Assembly: GCA_965203525.1 (NCBI GenBank)
Contig: OZ241898.1
Location: 1,302,001 to 1,366,000 of the forward strand
DNA length: 64,000 bases
Direction of reading: 5' to 3'
Source of the DNA: WTFV01 sp965203525
GTDB lineage: Bacteria > Acidobacteriota > Vicinamibacteria > Vicinamibacterales > UBA8438
Part shown: positions 45,342 through 53,200 of the stretch, piece by piece
How the letters are laid out: each line of letters starts with the position of its first letter
Position numbering within the stretch: the stretch's first letter is position 1
Position numbers and translations under genes: made by a program
The notes under the pieces: generated by a model
The model's database searches: none
What the model was told of the DNA's origin: nothing
The model's input: only the letters and a program-made list of their open reading frames with translations

Positions 45342-46052
45342 GTGCCGTATTTCCAACCGGACCTGTTGGTCGACGAGCTCCGGCTCCTGGCGCCGGAGCT
45401 CGTGGTCTCGGGCGGATCGTTCGCACGTCGGCTTCCGCATCCTCGCGACGTTCCGCCGGCCGCTCGCGAGCGGGTCCTGATGGAGGCCCGGCGGGACGCA
45501 ACCGGGAAGTGCCTGACCGATCTCGTCGCGAGCATCGGTCTTCCTGCCGTCGAGCCGGCCCGCCTGCCGTCCGGAGCTCGAGAGTGGCCGGCAGGGTACG
45601 CCGGCAGCGTGAGTCACAAGGGCGCAACCGTTGCCGCCGCGATCGCGCCTGCCGCTCGGATGAGGTCGATCGGCATCGACGTCGAACGCCTGGACGCGAA
45701 GCGCGTCCCGAATCTCCGCGGGCTGGACGCTGGCGAGCACCCGTGGTCGCTGGAAGTCGAGGGACGGGGCGTTCTTCTGTCCGTCAAGGAAGCCGCGTAC
45801 AAGGCGCTGCACCCGGTCCTCGGACTTCCGCTCGGTTTCGCGGACGTCGCCGTGTCGTGGGTCTCGCTCGGCTCCGTGCGCTGCCGCGGCGTCGCCCGTG
45901 CGTGCGGCGTCATGCTCGACGTGCGCTGTTCCAGGGCCGTTCCGCCGTGGATCGCGTCGGCCGCCCTGTGGCCGGGCGGCGCACGATCGTCCCGTCCCAT
46001 GAGCGAACCGGCGGCCAAACCGCGGCGGTTTGACCATCGGACGTTTCCGTGA
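45342..46052 (+). CDS. 4'-phosphopantetheinyl transferase superfamily protein
   Basis: A 236-residue protein with the three Sfp/EntD motifs: YAGSVSHKGATVAAAIA, RSIGIDVERLD (metal-binding Asp and Glu), and LSVKEAAYKALHPVLGLPLG. Such enzymes move phosphopantetheine from CoA to a carrier protein. The start is GTG 45342, 17 bp after the higA-immA stop. No carrier protein, NRPS or PKS gene is in the window, so its presence inside a defence island is unexplained. The last ~40 residues have weak similarity. It could be a housekeeping enzyme by chance or a modifier of a neighbouring protein. Confidence 0.82.
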   Translation: MPYFQPDLLVDELRLLAPELVVSGGSFARRLPHPRDVPPAARERVLMEARRDATGKCLTDLVASIGLPAVEPARLPSGAREWPAGYAGSVSHKGATVAAAIAPAARMRSIGIDVERLDAKRVPNLRGLDAGEHPWSLEVEGRGVLLSVKEAAYKALHPVLGLPLGFADVAVSWVSLGSVRCRGVARACGVMLDVRCSRAVPPWIASAALWPGGARSSRPMSEPAAKPRRFDHRTFP

Positions 46053-46083
46053 TAGTGCGTTCGATTACCGAACGGACACCCGG

Positions 46084-46443
46084 ATGCTGCAGCCCAAGAT
46101 CGAGTTCGAACCCGCGCCCGGCCCGCCGCCGCGCGATCTGGACGCACGCCGGCGGCTGGAAGCGGACCTCCGTACGTGGTGGGACAAAGAACGGGCGGAT
46201 TGGAACGATCAGGTCTCCAGCGGCGACTCGGCGGAGCTGTGGGAGTCCATGCCTGACGTCGACTCCAAGACGGTCGCCCGGATGGCGCCGATCTTCGAGA
46301 AGCACGGCTTCCCTTTCGACGTCCGGCGCATTCGCCCGGGCGGATACGCCGGCATCGACGACGCGATCGAGCATCTCGTCCGCGAAACAACGCCGGGGTC
46401 TTCCGGGCCGGCGAAACACGTTCCACGGAAGGTCGATTCATGA
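46084..46443 (+). CDS. Unknown protein, first gene of the XRE/ImmA/C1-peptidase set
   Basis: A 119-residue soluble protein I do not recognise. It has a charged helix (DLDARRRLEADLRTWWDKER), VDSKTVARMAPIFEKHGFPF and a polar tail. ATG 46084 is the likely start. Its TGA overlaps the next ATG by 4 bp, as do all joints of this four-gene set, so it is probably made with the regulator and peptidases and may be part of the same system. Confidence 0.65.
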   Translation: MLQPKIEFEPAPGPPPRDLDARRRLEADLRTWWDKERADWNDQVSSGDSAELWESMPDVDSKTVARMAPIFEKHGFPFDVRRIRPGGYAGIDDAIEHLVRETTPGSSGPAKHVPRKVDS

Positions 46444-46781
46444 GCGACCAGGAAACGACGCAGAACGTTCTCGGCAAACGGCTCAAGGAGGAGCGCGAGT
46501 ACCGCGGATTCTCCCAGGAGGAGGTCGCCGGCCATCTCGGCGTACCGCGGTCGGCGGTCTCGCTCATGGAGAGCGGGTCCCGGCGCGTCAGCGCCGAAGA
46601 ACTCGGCCGACTGGCCAAGCTGTACCAGACCACGATGGAAAGCCTCGCCGGTCACGGCCAGGAAGCGTCGCAGCCGGAGTCGGTCCGCCTGCTGGCGCGC
46701 GCCGCCACCGAGCTCTCGGCCACGGACCGTGACGAAGTGCTGCGTTTCGCGCAGTTCCTGCGATCGAGGAAGACGCAATGA
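46440..46781 (+). CDS. XRE-family transcriptional regulator
   Basis: A 113-residue Cro/C1-type regulator. The HTH is at about residues 11-65 (RLKEEREYRGFSQEEVAGHL, VPRSAVSLMESGSRRVSAEE). A short C-terminal helical region follows (SATDRDEVLRFAQFLRSR). XRE proteins next to ImmA/IrrE peptidases are commonly the repressor that the peptidase cleaves. The gene overlaps both neighbours by 4 bp. Confidence 0.92.
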   Translation: MSDQETTQNVLGKRLKEEREYRGFSQEEVAGHLGVPRSAVSLMESGSRRVSAEELGRLAKLYQTTMESLAGHGQEASQPESVRLLARAATELSATDRDEVLRFAQFLRSRKTQ

Positions 46782-47764
46782 CCCGGCGCGCCGAAATACT
46801 GCGCGCGATCAGCGAGGCCGCGACCGTGTTCGACACGGCACCCCCCGGCGCACGCACCAGCTTCGACGTCATCGGCGCGGTCGCCGACCGCGGCGTCCCC
46901 CTGCTGTTCCGGCCGCTGGACAAGCTGTGGGGGGCGTTCATCACCGTCAACGACGAAGAGTGCGGAATCATCGTGACCACGAAACTCGGGCTGCCGGTGC
47001 AGCGGTTCACGGTCGCCCACGAACTCGGCCATCTGCTGCTCGGACATCGAACGAGCCTCGACGAAACGGTCGGATTCGCGGGACGAAACGCTCCGGCGTC
47101 GCGGTCGGCGCACGAGGCGGCGGCGGACACGTTCGCTTCCGAGCTTCTGGCTCCGAAGCGCCTCCTGCTCGCGTCCGCGCAGCGTCATGGGTGGACCACG
47201 GACAAGCTCCATCAACCCCGGAACGTCTATCAACTGTCGTTGCGCCTGGGCGTCAGCTACCAAGCCGCGTGCTGGGCGCTGGTCACGTCCAAGGTCCTCA
47301 CGAGCATCGACGCCCGCCAACTTCAGGACACGCCGGTGAAGACTCTGAAGCAGGAGTTGGCGCCGGCGGGGTCGATCACGAACTCGTGGGCCGACGTGTG
47401 GGCGCTCACCGCGGCCGACAGCGACACGTTCATCGAGGCCGGGTCCGACGATCTGTTCGCGGTCCACGTCGAGGACCACGCCTCCGCCGGCTACGTCTGG
47501 CGTCTCGTCGACGCGGACGCCGAGGTCGAAGTCGTCGGCGAACGGCCGCCGCATCTCGAACATCCCTGCTACGGCGCGCGGTCCGGGCGGGTGTCGTACG
47601 TCCGGTTCAAGGCGCCCGGCGCGCACCATCTCGTCTTCGAACACGTCCGGCCGTGGAGCCGCGCCACCCTGGCGCGCATCAGGATCGACGTCGACGGGTA
47701 CGGAAAAGAACGTGAAGGCTGGGCGCGTCGCACCAGGCGGGGGGTGCTGGAGCAGGTCGCATGA
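46778..47764 (+). CDS. ImmA/IrrE metallopeptidase fused to a chagasin-like (I42) inhibitor domain
   Basis: A 328-residue protein. Residues ~1-180 form an ImmA/IrrE peptidase: GAFITVNDEECGIIVTTKLG, zinc site FTVAHELGHLLLGHRTSL (~78-95) and HEAAADTFASELLAPKRLLL. Residues ~215-315 resemble chagasin, the inhibitor of papain-like cysteine peptidases: ASAGYVWRLVD matches the NPTTGYxW loop, VSYVRFKAPGAHHLVFEHVR matches the central G-x-x-x-F strand, and RPWSRATLARIRIDV matches the RPW loop. The next overlapping gene begins like a papain-type peptidase, exactly the expected target. The I42 reading is by eye and rests on spaced motifs. Confidence 0.85.
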   Translation: MTRRAEILRAISEAATVFDTAPPGARTSFDVIGAVADRGVPLLFRPLDKLWGAFITVNDEECGIIVTTKLGLPVQRFTVAHELGHLLLGHRTSLDETVGFAGRNAPASRSAHEAAADTFASELLAPKRLLLASAQRHGWTTDKLHQPRNVYQLSLRLGVSYQAACWALVTSKVLTSIDARQLQDTPVKTLKQELAPAGSITNSWADVWALTAADSDTFIEAGSDDLFAVHVEDHASAGYVWRLVDADAEVEVVGERPPHLEHPCYGARSGRVSYVRFKAPGAHHLVFEHVRPWSRATLARIRIDVDGYGKEREGWARRTRRGVLEQVA

Positions 47765-47955
47765 ACGTCACCATCCGCCACGACTACCGCCCGCTGCTCG
47801 GTCCGGTCCGCGACCAGGGAGCGCGTCCGACCTGTCTCGCCCACGCGTCGACGACGGCGCACGAACACGCACGCGGATCGAAAACGTGGATGGTTGTGGC
47901 CCGGAATTCAGAATCTGCTGGAGATTGCACCGTAGGCAATAGGGCCGGAGTATAA
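47761..47955 (+). pseudogene. Papain-like (C1) cysteine peptidase, truncated after the catalytic Cys region
   Basis: The frame starts MNVTIRHDYRPLLGPVRDQG and continues ARPTCLAHASTTAHEHA, with oxyanion Gln19 and nucleophile Cys25 spaced as in papain. After about residue 40 the reading loses all similarity and enters AT-richer sequence, stopping at 47955. The catalytic His and Asn are missing. Overlaps the inhibitor-peptidase gene by 4 bp, so it was the last gene of that operon. The break lies where the TIR cassette begins, so insertion of that cassette probably removed the rest. Confidence 0.8.
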
Positions 47956-47956
47956 T
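47925..47956 (+). promoter_or_regulatory. Putative promoter of the TIR cassette
   Basis: A perfect TATAAT at 47951-47956 lies 51 bp before the ATG at 48008. TTGCAC at 47925-47930 is a possible -35 but the spacer would be 20 bp, longer than ideal. Position and AT content fit a promoter carried by the cassette. Confidence 0.5.
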
Positions 47957-48007
47957 ACTCGATGTCGTCCCTTGGGATCGCGACGCAAAGAGGAATGTGA
48001 GGACACG

Positions 48008-48490
48008 ATGGACCTGGAATCACTGTTCGAACGATTTCATCTGAAGAACGTGCGTCTGGGTCCGCAGTGGGCCAAGGTCGAGATCGACTTCACGGACGAA
48101 GACCGGAACGCCGCGTGGGAACTGTACGTCGAACTGCTGACCCGGATCGTCACACAACCGCTCCCGGCGAGCGCAGGGGACGAAAAGACCGCCCTCGAAA
48201 GCATCTATTCGCTGTTCCCGACTACCCGAGAGATCCTGCGGCGGCGCGGAAAGGGTACCGTGCAGTTCAGCAAGGTTGCGATACCGATCCTGAATCAGGT
48301 GGTGCGTCCCTTTACCGCGAAGTGGCATCGGGAATCCCTGTCGAACGCTTTTGATCACGCGGAAAAACGCAAGGAGTTTCGGAAACAGTTGGAACTTCTG
48401 CAGGAAGACCTGCGTAACTACAACCGCCTGCTGGCGGAGATCGCCGGCGTGGAGGACTTGACCGACCTGGAAAGACAGGAAGGAACGTGA
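48008..48490 (+). CDS. Unknown protein encoded with the TIR protein
   Basis: A 160-residue, largely helical and charged protein. Notable segments are WELYVELLTRIVTQPLP, YSLFPTTREILRRRGKGTVQ, VAIPILNQVVRPFTAKWHRE and a C-terminal coiled-coil-like stretch. I do not know a function, though the VVRPFTAKWH region looks like a conserved family core. It ends 3 bp before the TIR gene and shares its lower GC content, so the two are probably a unit, with this one as regulator, scaffold or effector. Confidence 0.7.
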   Translation: MDLESLFERFHLKNVRLGPQWAKVEIDFTDEDRNAAWELYVELLTRIVTQPLPASAGDEKTALESIYSLFPTTREILRRRGKGTVQFSKVAIPILNQVVRPFTAKWHRESLSNAFDHAEKRKEFRKQLELLQEDLRNYNRLLAEIAGVEDLTDLERQEGT

Positions 48491-48493
48491 AGA

Positions 48494-48967
48494 ATGGCAG
48501 AGCAGATCAAGAACGTGTTCATCAGCCACCGGCACGAGGATGATGCGGGTCTGGCGGATCTCAAGAACTTGGTCGCGCGGCATGGCATGTCGTGTCGCGA
48601 CTATTCCATAACCGCGGACAACCCGAACAACGCGCACAACGAGCAGTACATCAAGTCGGAGATCCTTGCTCCCCGCATCCGACAGGCGGGTTGCCTGCTG
48701 GTCTACGTCTCCAACCGGACGAGACACAGCGAGTGGGTCGATTGGGAAATCGACTATGCTCACAAGATGGGAAAGCGGATCGTGGGCGTCTGGGCGCGCG
48801 GCGATCGGGATTGCGAAAAGCCGGAGGCCCTGGAGCGCCACGGCGATGCGGTCGTCGGCTGGAACGGAGAGAGCATCATCGACGCCATCAACGGCGATTC
48901 CGGCGCGTGGTACAATCCGGATGGTTCGATGCATGGCTATCGCACCATTCCGCGTCATTCCTGCTAG
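48494..48967 (+). CDS. TIR-like domain protein (DUF1863/ThsB-like)
   Basis: A 157-residue single-domain protein with the TIR-like fold of the MTH538/ThsB family: KNVFISHRHEDDAGLADLKN at the start, AGCLLVYVSNRTRHSEWVDW with the WVDWEI signature holding the conserved Glu, then GKRIVGVWARGD. In Thoeris, ThsB-type proteins sense phage and make a nucleotide signal from NAD. No ThsA-like effector gene is recognisable nearby, so this would be a non-standard TIR system. The C-terminal ~20 residues (YNPDGSMHGYRTIP) are also seen in this family. Confidence 0.85.
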   Translation: MAEQIKNVFISHRHEDDAGLADLKNLVARHGMSCRDYSITADNPNNAHNEQYIKSEILAPRIRQAGCLLVYVSNRTRHSEWVDWEIDYAHKMGKRIVGVWARGDRDCEKPEALERHGDAVVGWNGESIIDAINGDSGAWYNPDGSMHGYRTIPRHSC

Positions 48968-48969
48968 GG

Positions 48970-49083
48970 ATGGAGGACAGCCTCGAGATGACCGACATGG
49001 CGTTCGACGTCGTCGAACTCTACGAGCAGTTCAAGGGAGTGGGTCCGGAGACGACGGCTGACGAAGAAAAGGAAGAAGCATGA
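48970..49083 (+). CDS. Small acidic open frame after the TIR gene
   Basis: A 37-codon frame (ATG 48970, TGA 49081-49083) beginning 2 bp after the TIR stop: MEDSLEMTDMAFDVVELYEQ, then FKGVGPETTADEEKEEA. An internal ATG at 48988 is preceded by GGAGG. Strongly acidic. It could be a small partner protein or chance. The following 212 bp up to 49295 show no clear gene; a 55-codon frame from GTG 49106 lacks support. Confidence 0.4.
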   Translation: MEDSLEMTDMAFDVVELYEQFKGVGPETTADEEKEEA

Positions 49084-49295
49084 AATAGCAGCCGGAGGAC
49101 GAAAAGTGGGTCCGGGGTTCGTCCTGAACCATCCGCAACCCACTACACGGCGCGGCGCAGCCGCAGGGGGACTGGAAGTAGCACAGGCGGGGGTGGGCTC
49201 CATACTCATTTCCATGCTGTTCCTGTGCTGCGGAGGCATCGAAGTCGCGCCGCCCCTACCCACACGCATTTGAGGAGATTCACCTTTTTCGTCGG

Positions 49296-49838
49296 TCATC
49301 CGGTCCCGCCTGCCACGCCGCCTCCATCATCGGTTCGGTCTCTCCGCGGAGCGAGCTTCTGATCGGGTGGCGGTTGAAGCTTAATGTGCCGCGTGAGCCG
49401 ATGCCAGTCATCCTGGCATGCATTCAAATCATCCTGCAAAGCCTTGACTTGGGCGGCCTGCCGACGGATCGCGCGGTTTGACGGGCGCCATCCCAGCCGC
49501 TGGCGGGCCTGCCTCAATCCTGTGAGGCACAGACTCTCCCACTTCAAGCTCTCTTTCAGCATTCTCTCCGCGTTGCTGTATGCGCAGTAGTAGCCGGTGT
49601 AGCTCGCGTTCAGCTCGGAGCGGCTGCCCGATCCCATCGCCGACGCCCAGCGGGCGCACTCCTGGATCAAGTCAAGTCGGCCCTGCGACAGGAATGGCTT
49701 TCTCTTCCGCCGGCGCTGCCGATACTGTCTCTTACTGCGCAAGTAGCAGTTGCGGTACCACCCACACCACTCGCGGGTGGATTTCCAGATCGGGATCAAA
49801 ACGCCCGCAACGGCCAGGAGCAGCATAATGATCTCCAT
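49296..49838 (-). CDS. Unknown membrane-anchored basic protein
   Basis: A 180-residue protein with one N-terminal membrane helix (MLLLAVAGVLIPIWKS), then a strongly basic stretch (RSKRQYRQRRRKRK) and a helical soluble region with a possible coiled coil (AQVKALQDDLNACQDD). I do not recognise a family. It follows the frameshifted membrane gene by 15 bp on the same strand, downstream of drmMI, and has the lower GC of the TIR cassette. It converges on the TIR genes. Confidence 0.6.
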   Translation of the reverse strand: MEIIMLLLAVAGVLIPIWKSTREWCGWYRNCYLRSKRQYRQRRRKRKPFLSQGRLDLIQECARWASAMGSGSRSELNASYTGYYCAYSNAERMLKESLKWESLCLTGLRQARQRLGWRPSNRAIRRQAAQVKALQDDLNACQDDWHRLTRHIKLQPPPDQKLAPRRDRTDDGGGVAGGTG

Positions 49839-49853
49839 ACGTTCCTCATTCGG

Positions 49854-50242
49854 TCAGCGCCAGTCGCAGCCCTCCGCGGTGCAGCGGGCGATCATAGCAC
49901 GGGTTCGAGAGAACATCGCACCCGGCCAAGTTCGCGCGCGGCCGGTCTTGAAGGAGCTGACGTCCATCGAGAAGTCGACTTGGTCCTCCGCCAGAACCCG
50001 CACGTGATCGTACAGGGCCCGGAACAGGCGCTCCTGCCACAGGAAGTAGCCGTCGAGACCCCAGAAGACGAACACCGGAACGAACGCCGTCGAGACGAGC
50101 TCCGGTCGGCCTTCCCGCGCGGGGACAGGACGAACAGCGCGGAGACGAGGACCACGGACCAGCCCTTCAACCGGAACGAGTCGGACGCGAGGCGGTTGAT
50201 CACGCCCTGGATGAACTCCAGGTGCTTAATCTTCCTGTTCAT
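49854..50242 (-). pseudogene. Small two-helix membrane protein gene with a frameshift
   Basis: The start ATG at 50242 opens MNRKIKHLEFIQGVINRLAS, DSFRLKGWSVVLVSALFVLS. Near 50100 the reading shifts by one base, and the other frame continues ELVSTAFVPVFVFWGLDGYF, LWQERLFRALYDHVRVLAED, QVDFSMDVSSF to a stop at 49854. Both halves look like one conserved protein with two membrane helices, so this copy carries a frameshift (or a sequencing error). The start overlaps the drmMI stop by 17 bp. Function unknown; proteins of this look may belong with TIR-type genes, but I cannot prove that here. Confidence 0.7.
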
Positions 50243-53200
50243 CGGCGCCGGCTCCCGGGTCGGGTTCATATGGGGCATTATCGCCCCAGAGACCGCGCGG
50301 TTCAACCGCCGGTCGCGAGTGGCGGCGCGCGTTGCGCGGTTGCGGCCGTTGCCCGGGGTTGCCGGGGAGCCTGGCGCGGTTCGCGGTGTCGGTGCGCACC
50401 TCCTCCGCGGCCCGCTCGGCGTTCAGCTCCAGCAGCCGCGCGAGCACCTCGTCGCGGACGGCGTCGGGCCAGCGGTAGCGGTACGGCTTCTTCCTGGCGC
50501 CCGACGTCTCCTCGTCGATCGCGTAGTCGAGCAGGAAGTCGCAGTCGGTCGGGACGTCGTGCCAGCCGCAGGCGTCGAGGACGGCGCGGTCCAGGGCGGC
50601 GTGCAGGTCGCGGAGCCGGGCGACGTCGGGGGCGTTCTCGTCCGGGTCGTGGAAGCGGTTGTAGGTCCGGGTCAGCCCTTCGCCGTTGCGGACCAGGAGG
50701 GCGGCGCGGAAGTCGTGGTACTCCCTGCCGGCGGCTTCGAGGGCGGGGCGGGTCTCCCACTGTTCGGGGAAGGGAAAGGTCTCGAAGCAGTCGGACGGGG
50801 TGTAGCGGAGGTCGTCCTTCATGGACGAGCCGAAGAAGCGCGCCCAGATTTCGTGCACGCGGGACTGGAGGGCGCAGAAGGCGGCGTGGGTCGTCAGCGG
50901 GAAGACGATCATCGACTCGGAATAAACGATGTCGTTCGGGAGGAACGTGAACGCGGCGTGCTGGCCGATGCGGGAGATGGCAAGCACTTGCTCCAATCCG
51001 GCGATGGCGGCGAACAGTGCGGGCGTGTATCGGCCCCACAACCAGTACCGTTCCTTTCGGCGTTTGGCGTCACCATTGTCTCCAAGCAGTCTCCGCTCCG
51101 GTTTCACCCGCTCCTCCACGATCGCCAGCAACTCCGGCCAGTCCGCCGCCACTGGCTCCGGGTAGTCGAGCGGCACTACCGCGTGCCGTCGCAGTTCCCG
51201 GCGCCGCTCGTCGTCGGCGTCCGCCCACGACTCCCCAACATCCTCCCGGCGCAACGGCCAGTCGCGGAAGTTGATGACGTAGCGGTGGTGCGCGTGGGTC
51301 GGGTCGGTGTTCACCTCCTCGCCGCCGACGTAGGGGAAGATCACCTCCAGATTGCGCGGGTTCTCTTCGATCAGCTTGCACATCTCGGCAAGGGGCGAGG
51401 CGACGCCCTTGGTGTCGGTGTCGTCGAAGGTGAAGCCCATGCCGAGCACGTAGCTGCCGACGAAGCTCTTGCCGGCATTGGCGGCCAGCCGCGCGGGGTC
51501 GCCGTGGCCGCCGCGGTGGAAGAGGAACGCGGTGATCCGTTCGACCGGCGCGCCGTCGAGCAGGGGCGCGGCCGGCGCAACGCCCTTGCGGACGTGCAGC
51601 ACGCTCACCACCACGGCGGCGAGGCCGGGCCACTTGACCCGTCGTTGTGCGGAGTAGATTGCGCCGCCGTGCTCGCAGATCCAGCGCAGGCCGGTCGAGC
51701 GGGTGTCGCCCTGGGCGATGGTGTTGGTGGCGATGAGGCCGAAGGCGCCGCCGCGGCGGACGAGATCGAAGGCGCGGCGGAAGAAGTGCGCCACCTGGTC
51801 GGCGTTGCCGTGGCTCTCGGGGTGCGCCTGCTTGAGCCAGTCGGGGTAGCGGGCGACGTTGGCCGCGGCCACGGTGTTCTTCCCCGCGAACGGCGGGTTG
51901 CCGACGACGGCGTCGAAGCCGGGGTTCTCGCGCTCGAAGACCTCGGGAAACTCGATTTCCCAGTGAAACGGAGCGAGGGCCGGATTGCCGTCCCGCAGCT
52001 CGGCGAGCCAGCTTCGGTAGCGGTGCGTCTCGCCGCGCACGACGGCGTCGGCGAGCTGCCGGCGCACGGCCTCGCGCTCTTTCGGCTTCGCCTTCTCGAA
52101 GAACCCGGCGAGGACCAGATCGCCGAAGACGCCGGCGGCGGCGAGCGCGTCGCGGGCGTCGCGCCACCAGAGACGCCGCTGCTCGTCCGGGACCTCTTCG
52201 CCGGCGTCGCGGATGCGTTCGCGGAGCGCGGCGATCTGCGCCAGGTGCTCGCGCACGCGCATGGTCTCGAAGCCGGCCTGGAACTGCCGGGCGCCGCCCT
52301 TCCAGTGGAACGCCTCGATCTGCTTCCGGGTGAGGCCGACCAGCGAGTCGCCGTGCCGCAGGGCGTGGTCGAGGAAGGTGAGCGGGTGGTCGCGCGCCAG
52401 GGTGACGAGCCAGAGCGAGAGCTTGGCGAGGTCCACCGCCACCGGGTTGCGGTCCACGCCGTAGAGGCAGCGTTGGGCGACGAGGCGGCGGGCGAAGGTC
52501 GTTTCATCCTCGTCGGGCGGGACGTCGGGCGCGGCGTCGTGCGCCCGCCACGATTCGACCAGCGCGTCGCCGAGCTGCCGGCAGGCCTGGACGAGGAAAG
52601 CGCCGGAACCCATCGCGGGGTCGCAGACCTTGAGGTCGAGGATGCGCTCGGGCCGGGGCGGGCGGCCCTGCGCGTCGCGCAGCCGGCCCAGGACCGGTTC
52701 GAGCGCCGTCCCGACCACCGGCCTCGCGTGTTCGCCGGCGCCCGGCACGCGGACGGCGGGACTCGCCGGCTCCAGCGTCGTGCGCACGATGGGTTCGGTG
52801 AGCGCGCGGGGCGTGTAGTGCAGGCCGGTGCGCCGCCGCTCGGCGCTCGGCTGCAGGACCAGCGCGCCGGCGGGGACGAGGTCGGGCGTGGCGCGCCGGT
52901 CGATGACCGGGTCGAGGGCGGCGTGCAGCGCCTCGACGCTCTCCGCCCGCCGCACCGCCTGCTGCACGCGGTCGGTCAGCTTGCGGTCGGTGCGGTCGCG
53001 GAGCCACTTCGCGCGCCGGGCCGGGGCTTCGCGCAGCAGCGCCTCGAGGTTCACCGTCGCCGGCGCGCCGTGCTTCTTCGCGGCCCGGACCGCGGCCGAG
53101 CGCCCGCCCGCCGTCTCCAGCCGGAAGCCCATCATGGTTTCGTAGACCGAGCCGATGTGCTCGACGTCGAGGGCGCGGTAGGAGATGCGCTCGCCGTCGA

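Noticed and set aside
48494..48967. A complete standard Thoeris system
   Set aside because: A ThsB-like protein is present but no ThsA-type effector with SIR2 or SLOG/membrane domains is recognisable beside it.
49106..49273. A 55-codon plus-strand frame (GTG 49106) with a hydrophobic stretch
   Set aside because: No ribosome site, no recognisable similarity, and it lies in the gap between convergent genes.
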